From positions 1,670,001 through 1,734,000 of the forward strand of contig NZ_CP059322.2 of assembly GCF_013694245.2 (NCBI RefSeq): a DNA stretch of 64,000 nt, in the 5' to 3' direction. Of the stretch, positions 51,894-60,763 are shown piece after piece; position 1 is the first letter of the stretch; each line of letters starts with the position of its first letter. Both the position numbers and the translations under genes were made by a program. This stretch comes from Micromonospora ferruginea. Its GTDB lineage: Bacteria; Actinomycetota; Actinomycetes; Mycobacteriales; Micromonosporaceae. Below the pieces are notes generated by a model. The model saw only the letters and a program-made list of their open reading frames with translations, had not been told where the DNA came from and searched no databases.

Positions 51894-53153
51894 ATGAACG
51901 ACGAGATTCAGCTGATCAGTGACGGTGACGGGCTGGCGGTCATCGGTGATTCGGCCGCCGTCGAGCGCTTCCTTGTCTCCGAGGGACTGCCGTCGAAGGA
52001 CCTCGGACTGCGTCGGCTCGGGCCTGCTCTCCACGCCGGGGCCGCCGTAGTGCAGGCGGGTTCCGACATCGCCGCCCACTCGGGTCGCTGGATGAAACTG
52101 ACCAAGGAGTCCGCACAGCTCGTGCAGAAACACGGACTGACGCCGACCAAAACGCCGGGCGTCAGCCACGCCATGGTCGGCAAGCCCGGCTCAATCAAGT
52201 CATGGCTCCAGTTTGACAAGGCGTCGGTGGCGGGCAACCCGGCGATGCTGGCCGGCGCCGCCGGCATCATGGCCCAGCTTGCCATGCAGCAGAGCATGAA
52301 GGAGATCACCGACTATCTCGCCGTGATCGACGAGAAGGTCGACGACGTGCTTCGCGCCCAGAAGGACGCGGTGCTGGCTCGCATGATCGGAGTCGGCCTT
52401 GTCATCGAGGAGTCCATGACCGTCCGGGATGCGGAGGGTCGGGTCGACGAGGTCACGTGGTCCAAGGTGCAGGGTGCGCCGGCGGCGATCGCCGAGACCC
52501 AGGCTTACGCGCTGCGTCAGCTCGACGCGCTCGCGGAGAAGCTGGAAAGCAAGGCCTCGATAGGTGACCTCGCCAAGGCGGCCAGGGAGGCTGAGTCGAA
52601 GGGCCGCGAGTGGCTCGCCGTCCTGGCGCGCTGCTTCCAACTGCAGGACGCGGTCGCCGTGCTCGAACTCGATCGGGTGCTGGACGCGTGCCCGGAGGAG
52701 CTGGACGGGCATCGCCTCGGGCTGAAGACTGCCCGGCAGAACCGGCTGGACCTCATGTCACGGTGCACCGCGCGACTGCTCGACCGGATGGATGCGGCCG
52801 CCGCCAGGGCCAACACCAAGGTGCTGTTGAATCCGATGGACTCGCCGGCGGTGGTGCAGTCGAGCAACCAGGTCTCGATCGCCATCGTCGACTTTCACGG
52901 GTTGCTCGGTATCGAGGGCGACCGCCAGTCGTCGGAGGCGAGGCGATGGGCGGACGCGGCGAAGGAGGTGCGGGATAAGGCCCTTGACACTGGAGCCGAA
53001 GGCGTTGGCGCCGCTGTGCGCCTGGGCAACGAGACGCTCGACCGGGCCAAGTGGGTGACCGGAAGGCTCTCCAGCCGGATCGCCGAGCGAACCCTCCGCC
53101 GCGGCGGCAGCGACGAGGAAGATTCGGGCGGGCGTGCCGAGTCGAACAACTGA
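51894..53153 (+). CDS. Conserved protein of unknown function, defence-island candidate
   Basis: A 419-residue protein. The N-terminal 45 residues (MNDEIQLISDGDGLAVIGD) form a small domain. A central weakly hydrophobic stretch, GNPAMLAGAAGIMAQLAMQQ (residues 114-133), precedes long helical segments DYLAVIDEKVDDVLRAQKDAVL and RQLDALAEKLES. No catalytic motif is visible. I recall similar actinobacterial hypotheticals without function. It starts 51 bases after the pglX relic and is 15 bases from the next gene, so the two form an operon. Confidence 0.65.
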   Translation: MNDEIQLISDGDGLAVIGDSAAVERFLVSEGLPSKDLGLRRLGPALHAGAAVVQAGSDIAAHSGRWMKLTKESAQLVQKHGLTPTKTPGVSHAMVGKPGSIKSWLQFDKASVAGNPAMLAGAAGIMAQLAMQQSMKEITDYLAVIDEKVDDVLRAQKDAVLARMIGVGLVIEESMTVRDAEGRVDEVTWSKVQGAPAAIAETQAYALRQLDALAEKLESKASIGDLAKAAREAESKGREWLAVLARCFQLQDAVAVLELDRVLDACPEELDGHRLGLKTARQNRLDLMSRCTARLLDRMDAAAARANTKVLLNPMDSPAVVQSSNQVSIAIVDFHGLLGIEGDRQSSEARRWADAAKEVRDKALDTGAEGVGAAVRLGNETLDRAKWVTGRLSSRIAERTLRRGGSDEEDSGGRAESNN

Positions 53154-53168
53154 GCCCCGGAACCCAGC

Positions 53169-56039
53169 ATGGTCTCCCGACCCCCTTCCGGGTACCAGAT
53201 CAGGAAGGTTCACCCCATACGGGGCAGGCTGCGGCGGTACACCCTGGACAAGCCGCTGACGTTCCGGTGTGTGACCTGCCGGCGCACCACCATGTCGAAC
53301 TCCGTCGTGACGGTCTCCGGTGACTGGTCGCAGTTGCTCTGCAGCGGCTGCCACGGGCGGCAGGCGGCACCGCAGGCCGCCCGGCAAGGGACAGCCGTGC
53401 AGCGCGATCCAGGGCCCCGGAGCGAGAGCCGACCCCAGCCGACCGCCGCGAGCCCTCTGCCCAGGGACATGGTCTGGCTCGCCGCCATGCACCGGTCCGT
53501 CGCCGAGGGCAAGCAGCTCTCCCCATCCGAACAGGAGCTGCACCGTCGATGTGCCGGCGAACCCTCATCCATCGCCGCGATCCGGTATGCCGAACTGCTT
53601 GTCGATATGGACGAACGGATAGCCCGGCTCGGCGGGAGCGAAGCCGAGGAACTGGCCGCGACCCGCGAAGAGCTCGCACTTCACCGGATAGAAGCCGTCG
53701 ACACCTTCCGTGCGACCTGCCACGCCCGAAGCCAGCCGGCACCCGGTGGTGCGGTCGAAGAGCCAGTGGAGGCTCGGGTCATCCGTCGGGTCGCCCCTCA
53801 AGCCTTCGAGGAGGCGTTCACGAAGGCGCTGCGCCGCCGTGGCATCCGGTCGGATTCGCTCGAACCTCCGACCTCGGACGTCTGGAGATGGTTGCAGAGT
53901 CACGACAAGAGGCATCCCGAGCTGCCCGCCGAGGTCAAGCGCCTGCGCAAGCTGGACGTCGCCGGTTTCACCCGGGAAACCGTCGCCGAGGTCAACCGCT
54001 GGGAGCATGACCAGTGGCTGGCCCACCCCGCGGTCGCGGAGCAGTGGGTGGCCTGCACCGAGGAGATCCTCACCGAACTCGTGGGCGCTCGCCACATTCT
54101 CGAGGCCGAATTCTCCAGGGGCGGAAAGGGCGTCGTGCCGCGTTTGCGTCGGGCCGCCGAGGCGTACGCCCGAGGCAGCGCGCGGTGCCTGGAAGCACAA
54201 CTCATGGTGGCCGAGATGCGGGCTCAGGCAGGCCATCTCCACCGTGTCCGGAAGGTGCGGACGGCACGCGTCGAGGCCGGGACCGAGGCGTCGAGGGCAG
54301 TGCGGCAGTCAGACCCGGCCCTGGCCCGACAGGTCGACCGGGTGTTCGAGGAGCACCGGAAGAACTGCTCGAAGCAGCCTTCCCGAGCGGACCATGCCGG
54401 CTGCGCATCGTCGATCGCCCGGGTCGTCCGCTCGCGCCTCGAGCCGGTCGACCTGCCGCGGAGAGCCGAGGGCGAAATCGGAGAGACGGAGGCCGTGACG
54501 CCCACCGCCGGCGTGGCGAATGCCCCCGATGATCCGTCTGAGGCGTTCGTCTGCGAAGCCGTACGGCGACAGGTTCCTCGGGAATCCGCGGGTCTGACCG
54601 CAGTGGTGGCCGTCGACTTCGACCAGAGCACCGGAGTCTTCGGGTATGCCTGGCTGACCGAGGAAGGCGAACTTCGCACGGGCACCGATCGAGCTGTCGA
54701 TGTCCAGGATTGCGGAGTCCAGGCCATCTGCCGCACCGCGCTCGATCTCGTTACCGGGACGTCGACCGTCCAGGTCGTCTGTCGAGATGATCGTGCTGCC
54801 GAGGCTGTCGGCCACGTCCTGCGGACGGGTGTCGTGTCCGGGGCGCTCGGCTTCCCGGTCGCGAGGCACACGCGGCAACTGCTGGCGGAGGTGATCAGGC
54901 ATCGAAGGCGGCTCCTGGTCTCCGCCGACTCCTGTCTGGAGCGACATGGTGGAGCGGCTGCTGCCGCCCACCTCGCCGACCTGGCGTCGCGGGCCGGCAG
55001 AGGATCCGAGCCGCGTGCCGTTGTCCAGGCCGAGGCCGACCGGGTCTCGCAGAGCTTCGGCCGAGCGCTAGACCAACACCTGATGGCTCCGGCCGAGGAA
55101 GATGATCACGCGTGGTGGTTGTCGGGCAGCGCGCAGAACAACGACGATTTGGTGTGGCAGACGGCCCTGTACCGGATGCATCTTCAGGGTGGCTGGTGTT
55201 TGCTTCCCGACGGTGAGCTGCCGTCGAGGGGTGACCGACGACTGAGGCTCCGGCTCGACCACCAGGAGCAAGGACCAGCTCCGGCCGCCGCGATCCAGAC
55301 CGTGGCCTTACGTCGCCGGGGCGGGCAATGGGAGATCAGCGGCATTCAATGGCCAAAGGGGCTTCTGCCCGGGACCTTGGTCACCTTCAAGTGGCGGTGC
55401 GGCAGTGCTGACATCGGCGCTCGCACAGCTCGGTTGCCGCGCCCCGAGCAAGTGGACGATGTCGAGTTCCAGCACCACTACGACCGTCAGGTCGTCACGC
55501 GCGAGACAGCCCCGGGGTCTGACCAGGATCGCGACGTACCGGACCTGTCGGATGCGAGCTGGGCGATGCGGACGCTGCGCAAACTGGGCTATCTCAGCGT
55601 GGATGGCGAAGCCGTTCTTGCCGAGGACGCCCTGGTGCGGAACTGCCTGGATCTCGGTCTGCCGCGGCACCGCGCGGACCGGATAGGCCCAGCGGTGGAA
55701 CAGCTCCTCCTCGGGGGCCGGCTGCTCCGGGTGGAAGGCAGCGTTGATCACGACGGTCGACCCTGGTATCCGCCCCGACCGGGCCACGTTCGTACCCTGC
55801 TGCTGCGGTACGTGCCGCAGATTCAGTCCGTGACGCCGCAACGCCAAACCGCCAACGAATGGCACCGCCACCGTCGAGGTCACTGGGTCACGGGCTTCGT
55901 TCGGCGCCTCCCACCCGGCGCGCAGGCATCCGCCGAGCAGGTTGAGGCCCACCGGGACGCCGTCCTTGCCTCGGAGGTGGTGGACCGGGACCTTCCCGAG
56001 GGCTTCACCTACGTGCGGCGTCACCGCCGGGCACGCTGA
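53169..56039 (+). CDS. Large protein with zinc ribbon and possible RNase H-like domain
   Basis: A 956-residue protein. The N-terminus has C34-x2-C37 and C58-x2-C61, a zinc ribbon. Residues 150-450 are charged and helical. Around residues 475-610 the pattern VVAVDFDQSTGVFGYAWLTEEGEL, then VQVVCRDDRAAEAVGHVL, then LERHGGAAAAAHLADLASRAG is like an RNase H fold with candidate acidic residues, though this is my reading and not a proven match. The C-terminal part (from about 790) has a winged-helix-like block. It is co-operonic with the gene at 51894. Codon use is less GC3-biased than the flanks, suggesting transfer. Confidence 0.6.
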   Translation: MVSRPPSGYQIRKVHPIRGRLRRYTLDKPLTFRCVTCRRTTMSNSVVTVSGDWSQLLCSGCHGRQAAPQAARQGTAVQRDPGPRSESRPQPTAASPLPRDMVWLAAMHRSVAEGKQLSPSEQELHRRCAGEPSSIAAIRYAELLVDMDERIARLGGSEAEELAATREELALHRIEAVDTFRATCHARSQPAPGGAVEEPVEARVIRRVAPQAFEEAFTKALRRRGIRSDSLEPPTSDVWRWLQSHDKRHPELPAEVKRLRKLDVAGFTRETVAEVNRWEHDQWLAHPAVAEQWVACTEEILTELVGARHILEAEFSRGGKGVVPRLRRAAEAYARGSARCLEAQLMVAEMRAQAGHLHRVRKVRTARVEAGTEASRAVRQSDPALARQVDRVFEEHRKNCSKQPSRADHAGCASSIARVVRSRLEPVDLPRRAEGEIGETEAVTPTAGVANAPDDPSEAFVCEAVRRQVPRESAGLTAVVAVDFDQSTGVFGYAWLTEEGELRTGTDRAVDVQDCGVQAICRTALDLVTGTSTVQVVCRDDRAAEAVGHVLRTGVVSGALGFPVARHTRQLLAEVIRHRRRLLVSADSCLERHGGAAAAAHLADLASRAGRGSEPRAVVQAEADRVSQSFGRALDQHLMAPAEEDDHAWWLSGSAQNNDDLVWQTALYRMHLQGGWCLLPDGELPSRGDRRLRLRLDHQEQGPAPAAAIQTVALRRRGGQWEISGIQWPKGLLPGTLVTFKWRCGSADIGARTARLPRPEQVDDVEFQHHYDRQVVTRETAPGSDQDRDVPDLSDASWAMRTLRKLGYLSVDGEAVLAEDALVRNCLDLGLPRHRADRIGPAVEQLLLGGRLLRVEGSVDHDGRPWYPPRPGHVRTLLLRYVPQIQSVTPQRQTANEWHRHRRGHWVTGFVRRLPPGAQASAEQVEAHRDAVLASEVVDRDLPEGFTYVRRHRRAR

Positions 56040-56118
56040 CTGCGACGAGTCCCACGGCCGCCAGCGAGCGTGGTGCGGGCCTACGCCCGCCGACGGAAGC
56101 GCGACCGCCCGCCCTTGA

Positions 56119-57003
56119 TCAGTCGCCGGGCCTCGGTGATGCACCGTTTCGGGACGGCTCCCGCGGTTCGGCCGACGCTGCCCGCCCGTGCGACTTCAGC
56201 CGCTCGGCGAGGAGGTCGAACGAGGTCTTCCTCTCGTACTCGTCGTCGCTGCGGAGGCCATCCTCGATCAGGTCATTGAGTCGCTGCGTGGCTGCCTGCT
56301 GTTGGGCGATGAGTTCCTGGACGACGGCGGCAAAGTTCTCATCGGTCATCTTGGCCGCGCCGCCGGCCGCCGGATTGTCCACCAGCTTCCCCAGGATCGA
56401 CAGCCACTGCCGGCTGAGCCGATCAGCGTTCTGCGCGCGCTTCACGTCGACGTCGTACTCGCAGTCGAGCTTGATGAGCTGTTCCCAATAGGGACGAACC
56501 GCCTGCTTGACTCCCTCGTCCAGTTCCACCCAGACGTACGGTTTGCAGGCGACCTCTGCGCCGCCGCGTTCGTAGCGCCACGGTCCGGTCGCGGCAAGCT
56601 CACGCTGCAACTCCACCTCCAGGTCACGGGCTCGATGAGCGGCGAAGTTGCGGGCGCGAGCCGCGGCGAGATTGGTCAGAGCGCGAACGGCGTAGGGCAT
56701 GAAGTACTGCGCGGATCCGCTCAGCATCTCCCGAGGGATGCCGTTGGACGACCAGACGAACATGGCACGGATGCGGAACGTGAAGACATAACCGCGGGCC
56801 GGTACGACGATCGGCGTTGAGATCTCCCGTCGTTCCGTCAGCCGGCCGGGTGGCGGCGGCGGTGGTGCCGACGAGATCGGTGCCGCAACGGGCTCCGGCC
56901 CCTGCAGCAGCACGAGCAGACGACGCCACAGCGCCAGGAACCACATCCCCGCCCTCCGCCAGAACCCCGCTCGGGGCTCCTTTGCGCCAATAAGGTCCGT
57001 CAT
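56119..57003 (-). CDS. Uncharacterised third component of the cyclase operon
   Basis: A 294-residue protein. Residues 12-35 (GFWRRAGMWFLALWRRLLVLLQG) form a Trp/Leu-rich helix that could insert in or lie on the membrane. The conserved domain (about 75-200) reads YVFTFRIRAMFVWSS, ARNFAAHRARDLEVELQREL, WRYERGGAEVACKPYVWVELDE and VRPYWEQLIKLDCEYDVDV. It has a paralogue at 46074. A stomatin/SPFH-like relation is possible but unproven. The C-terminal 90 residues are helical. ATG 57003 lies one base after the NTPase stop, so it is co-translated. Confidence 0.65.
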   Translation of the reverse strand: MTDLIGAKEPRAGFWRRAGMWFLALWRRLLVLLQGPEPVAAPISSAPPPPPPGRLTERREISTPIVVPARGYVFTFRIRAMFVWSSNGIPREMLSGSAQYFMPYAVRALTNLAAARARNFAAHRARDLEVELQRELAATGPWRYERGGAEVACKPYVWVELDEGVKQAVRPYWEQLIKLDCEYDVDVKRAQNADRLSRQWLSILGKLVDNPAAGGAAKMTDENFAAVVQELIAQQQAATQRLNDLIEDGLRSDDEYERKTSFDLLAERLKSHGRAASAEPREPSRNGASPRPGD

Positions 57004-57004
57004 G

Positions 57005-59173
57005 TCACCACCCCCTGATTGCATTCACGAGCCACCCGGGCAGGCCGCTCTGAAACTCGTCGAGTCGTACGAGATGAAACTCCAGACGACGCCGTAGGGC
57101 CGGCATGGCAGCCAGGTCGGTCACCAGCATGCCGATGGACTTGCGGAGGGCGTCATCTGACTCGGCCTCATGCAGCCACTGACCGAGGATCCGCCAAGCC
57201 CGGCGGGCGGGGACCGTGGCGAGCAGCGCCACCTCCCATAGTCGACTGAGAGCAGCGGTGTCGACTTCATTCGCTGCGAGCTTCGTCATCAGGATGGGTC
57301 CCGCACTGGACAGATTCTCAGCCAGGGCGAGGAAGGCGTTGCCGGCGTGCCGCCGCAACTGGCGGTCGTCCGACCATCGGGCCAACTCCAAGACGATCTG
57401 ATTCGTCTGGTCGGGAGAGTGGTTGTATAGCTGATACACACTCTCGGCCACCGCCCAGGTGTGTTGCTGCATCCGGTCCCCGGCTATGCGGCGGAGGTCT
57501 GCCAGACTCCAGCTCAGGTCAGGTTGTTGAAGTCCACTGGCGTAGACGAGGGCGGCCGTGTCCCGTTGGTAGTTGCGATGACCGCCGGCCCAGTCGCGTA
57601 CCTTATGGCGGACGAGGTGGCGCACGTATCCACCCATGTCCGCCGCGACGATCGCCCTGGCCGCGGCTTCGCGGATCCGGGGCCTCGGCGCGGCAGCCCA
57701 TCCGTCGATCAGGTCTGCGCAGACGCGATCGAAGTCGTGGTGAGCAAGCAACCCCGCCACCTCGGCGGCCCCGTGGCGCACGGCCTCGTCATCGGAAGCG
57801 ACCAGGGTGTCGAGCCACTTGAGTAGGGCGGGCCTTGTGCTGTCGAACTCGTGCCATGCCTCGTCGATGATGGCGCCCCGCATGGCGCCGTCGTGCAGCC
57901 ATGCCGACCGGGACACACCGCCCTGTGAGCGTACGGACTCCCGCCCATTCCGCCAGTCGACGTCGAGTGGCCCCAGCAGTTCGGACACCGGATACTGCAA
58001 TGCCATCCGGCCCCACTCCGGCCGTTTGGCTTGCCCATCGATCTCTTCGAGGAGTAGGCCCGCGGCTTCGAAGACGTAGTGGAGCGGTTGCCGAGCGAAG
58101 ACGGCGTACGCGATGCGGAAGGCCCGTTCGTGCTGGTCGACTCTTCGAGGACGGCGTTCTCCCTCGGTGGCCCCGGAACGGAGGATCTCGGCGGCGCGTT
58201 TCCTTCGCCTCGGTTGGGACATTCCCACGATCTCGGCGACTGCGTCATCGCCAGCGGGATGGCGACGCGCGACAGCAAGTGCGAGTGGCACCACCTCACG
58301 TGGCCCGTACGTGCTTTCGATCGATGTGGCCAGATTCTCGATCTGAACGTACGTCTCGACGTGTCGCCCGGCTTCCTCGTCGTCCAGTCCGGCATGACGG
58401 CGCAGGTAGTGCCGCAGGTGCTGGCGGAAGACGGCTAATGGGTCCGGTCCGCGGTGCGGGACCTCCGCGCTGTGCCTGTTGTCGATAGGTAGGTCGTCAT
58501 CCCGAATGAGGAGCAGGCTGGCCGAGTGTTGTCGGAAGACGTCTGCCAGTGAGCGCATCGCCTCAACGTGTTTGTCACCAGGTAGCCGAAGGACGTAGCC
58601 ATGATCTTCATCGAGGTTGTCCGTCGCGTGGCGGAGCGCCCCCGGCCCCACCTCGTCCGGCAGCAGCACCTCGTGTACGCGAAGTGGGTCGTGACGCTGC
58701 GCCAGCGCGGCGCACGCGGTGCTGAATCGGCCGGTGCCAGGACGGCCGGTCAAACACGCGGTGGAACGTTCACGCAGCAGATCCGCGAGCCGTCCGCACG
58801 CAGCCGTCTCGGAGTAGACCTCGAGAAGGGCCGGCACTCCGACAAGATCGCGGATGATCGGCTTTGCGGCCGGCTGACCCTCATAGGTGATGTGCTGGAT
58901 GGTGTTGTTGTCGCCAAGGGCGTTCACTCCGCTCACGCTGAGCCGGGAGTATCTGGCATAGGGGCCGTACAGATCCTCCCCGACTCGTGGGTCCAGTCGG
59001 AGCGAGTCCGGAGGGATCTCGTCCTCCTTCCGGCCGTCTGGCTGGTCCCGGTGCTCCACCCGCACCGACGAGTCGTCCGGCTTAGCCGGATACTCGACGA
59101 CCGCCTTCCGCCCGCTGTCCCCCTCCGGCGCGGCAGGCGCGCTGGTGGCCCCTTCTGGCTGAGTTTCGGTCAC
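57005..59173 (-). CDS. Degenerate-P-loop NTPase with helical (HEAT-like) repeats
   Basis: A 722-residue protein. The acidic N-terminal 75 residues are disordered-looking; GVNALGDNNTI (82-92) follows. A P-loop-like GRPGTGRFST at 143-152 has Arg149 where Lys is expected, and ASLLLIRDDDL (about 225-235) looks like Walker B. Residues 330-722 are continuous helical repeats with EVAGLLAHHDFDR and EAAARAIVAADMGGY. This is the layout of inactive-STAND-type signalling proteins. The start codon overlaps the end of the cyclase gene, so the two are translated together. Confidence 0.65.
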   Translation of the reverse strand: MTETQPEGATSAPAAPEGDSGRKAVVEYPAKPDDSSVRVEHRDQPDGRKEDEIPPDSLRLDPRVGEDLYGPYARYSRLSVSGVNALGDNNTIQHITYEGQPAAKPIIRDLVGVPALLEVYSETAACGRLADLLRERSTACLTGRPGTGRFSTACAALAQRHDPLRVHEVLLPDEVGPGALRHATDNLDEDHGYVLRLPGDKHVEAMRSLADVFRQHSASLLLIRDDDLPIDNRHSAEVPHRGPDPLAVFRQHLRHYLRRHAGLDDEEAGRHVETYVQIENLATSIESTYGPREVVPLALAVARRHPAGDDAVAEIVGMSQPRRRKRAAEILRSGATEGERRPRRVDQHERAFRIAYAVFARQPLHYVFEAAGLLLEEIDGQAKRPEWGRMALQYPVSELLGPLDVDWRNGRESVRSQGGVSRSAWLHDGAMRGAIIDEAWHEFDSTRPALLKWLDTLVASDDEAVRHGAAEVAGLLAHHDFDRVCADLIDGWAAAPRPRIREAAARAIVAADMGGYVRHLVRHKVRDWAGGHRNYQRDTAALVYASGLQQPDLSWSLADLRRIAGDRMQQHTWAVAESVYQLYNHSPDQTNQIVLELARWSDDRQLRRHAGNAFLALAENLSSAGPILMTKLAANEVDTAALSRLWEVALLATVPARRAWRILGQWLHEAESDDALRKSIGMLVTDLAAMPALRRRLEFHLVRLDEFQSGLPGWLVNAIRGW

Positions 59174-60000
59174 GAGTTCGACCGCCGTGCAGCGGTGTTG
59201 TCCGTTAGGCCCGAGGTGGAGATGACGTTGCCGTTTCCGAACGCGTTCACACCGTGCGAGGTGATGTGGTGGAAGCTCTGGCCGCCGGAGGACTGAGGTG
59301 GCGGCCCCGGGCTGGTACGGCCAACGGCACCGTCACTGTCCGCCTCCGGATTGTCACGAGAGCGTGGAGCCTCCACACCGTCGTTCATGGCGGCGTCGGC
59401 GGCGTTCTCACCCGGGACGTAAATCCAGGCGACGGCTTCGAAGTTCTTCTCCGGCAGGTGGACCGCCACCCGTTGGAAGTGCTCCGGCCGCAGGTCCTGA
59501 TAGTGCCGGACGATGTCCTGGTGGATCCGGTCAGAGAGGATCAGAGCCACCGCGGCACCGGCGAACCGCCGCAGCGCCGCCTTCAGTTGTGGTGAGTCGA
59601 TCAGCCGGCAGACGGTCACCACCGCATCGCCCGGATAGCCGTTCGCGCCGTCGAGGTGGACCAGGCCCTCGTGGATGCCGATTCGTAGCCGGACTCGCGC
59701 CTCCGGCGCCAGGCCCCGGTTGTACTCACGCAGTAGGCGGTCGACCACCGGCGTTAGCCGGGTCACCACTGCGCGTTCGCTCGTTCCGGGAGGAAGGATC
59801 GCGAGTTCCCCGTCGCCGCCCTGCTGGATGAGCCAGTTGACCCGGTCGAAGCCCAACTCCTCACAGGCGTGCTTCATGATTTTCTGGAATGCCATCTGAG
59901 CCCGGTACTGCAGGACGTTGTCCCGCCCGCTGTAGCTCTCCATGTCCACGGCGACGAGAACGCGACGGTCAGGATCCGTGAGATCTGGCACGCGATCCAC
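59170..60000 (-). CDS. Class III nucleotide-cyclase-like protein (PycC-like)
   Basis: A 276-residue protein. Residues 12-195 fit the cyclase fold: VLVAVDMESYSGRDN with metal-binding D19, QQGGDGELAILPPG with the second Asp D63, VRLRIGIHEGLVHLDG, and YPGDAVVTVCRLIDSPQLKAAL. Both metal Asp residues of class III cyclases are present. The C-terminal tail holds GVNAFGNGNVI (250-260), a motif shared with the adjacent NTPase. Pycsar cyclases (PycC) make cCMP or cUMP on phage infection; base preference cannot be read here. GTG 60000 start; stop overlaps the NTPase start by GTGA. Confidence 0.75.
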   Translation of the reverse strand: MDRVPDLTDPDRRVLVAVDMESYSGRDNVLQYRAQMAFQKIMKHACEELGFDRVNWLIQQGGDGELAILPPGTSERAVVTRLTPVVDRLLREYNRGLAPEARVRLRIGIHEGLVHLDGANGYPGDAVVTVCRLIDSPQLKAALRRFAGAAVALILSDRIHQDIVRHYQDLRPEHFQRVAVHLPEKNFEAVAWIYVPGENAADAAMNDGVEAPRSRDNPEADSDGAVGRTSPGPPPQSSGGQSFHHITSHGVNAFGNGNVISTSGLTDNTAARRSNS

Positions 60001-60151
60001 CCTTCAGTGACGACGGCGGGTTTTCACCGTCATCTCTATCTGCTCGGCGTGCCGGGAACCCCATAGAAATACGCTTTCGGCCGCACCGTCAGGTGCCCGA
60101 CATCCCGTACTTCGACTCACAGCTGAGCCTGCGCCCGCCTTCACTTGACTC
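60001..60151. promoter_or_regulatory. Divergent promoter region of the cyclase locus
   Basis: 151 bases between the leftward cyclase operon and the rightward membrane-effector gene, more AT-rich than the surroundings. A weak inverted repeat, TGACGACGG (60008-60016) with ACCGTCA (60026-60032), is present. No canonical Crp site (GTG-N6-CAC-like) was found. Confidence 0.45.
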
Positions 60152-60682
60152 ATGGAGAACGTTCGACGAACGCCCAGACACCCCCACCTCGACCCGTGGC
60201 GTGATCTTCAGGTCGGCTTGGCTACGGCAGCCTCGTTCCAGAGCGCCATTCGATACGCCGACACCAAGGCCCTCGCCCTCTTGGCGATCGAAGGCGGCGT
60301 GGCCACCGCAGTCGTGGACAGAGTGGTCCCGCAAACGGTTGGCGGTACCCCGAGCGCAGCCCTGCTGGTCGCATCCCTGGCACTTCTCTTCGTCGCGGGT
60401 CTTGCGATCGCCGCCTGGCAGCTCACCCTGGCCCTGCGGCCTCGGCTCGACAGTGCCAGGAGCACCAACCGGTTCGCCTTTCCGAACCTTGCTCGCAGAC
60501 AGGACAATTCGCCTCCCGCGCCTGTCCGACAGCACCGGGACGAGGTGTGGGATCTCGTCACCGAACTCGCCCACATCGCAATGGCGAAACACCATCGGGT
60601 ACGCCGGAGCATGCCTTGGATGATGCTGGCGATGGCGTCCGCCGGAGGACTGATGCTCCTCTCGATCCTCCGAGGCGGGTGA
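60152..60682 (+). CDS. Pycsar-effector-like membrane protein (PycTM / DUF5706)
   Basis: A 176-residue protein. RYADTKALALLAIEGG (34-49) opens the first membrane helix, VASLALLFVAGLAIAAWQL is the second (about 73-91), and a cytosolic stretch with DEVWDLVTELAHIAMAKHHR leads to a third helix at 153-172. This order and the ADTK motif are those of the PycTM effector family, which disrupts the membrane when bound to a cyclic pyrimidine. It lies divergent from a cyclase-like gene. No clear ribosome-binding site precedes ATG 60152, so translation may be leaderless. Confidence 0.75.
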   Translation: MENVRRTPRHPHLDPWRDLQVGLATAASFQSAIRYADTKALALLAIEGGVATAVVDRVVPQTVGGTPSAALLVASLALLFVAGLAIAAWQLTLALRPRLDSARSTNRFAFPNLARRQDNSPPAPVRQHRDEVWDLVTELAHIAMAKHHRVRRSMPWMMLAMASAGGLMLLSILRGG

Positions 60683-60763
60683 CATGTCGCGGCAGCCGCC
60701 GGTGAGTAGCGACCTTGTTGCTGAACGTGAAAGATGATCTATTGAGAGTGGCGGAGGTGATAG

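Noticed and set aside
60001..60151. Crp operator in the divergent region
   Set aside because: No GTG-N6-CAC-like palindrome was found; the weak inverted repeat has unsuitable spacing.
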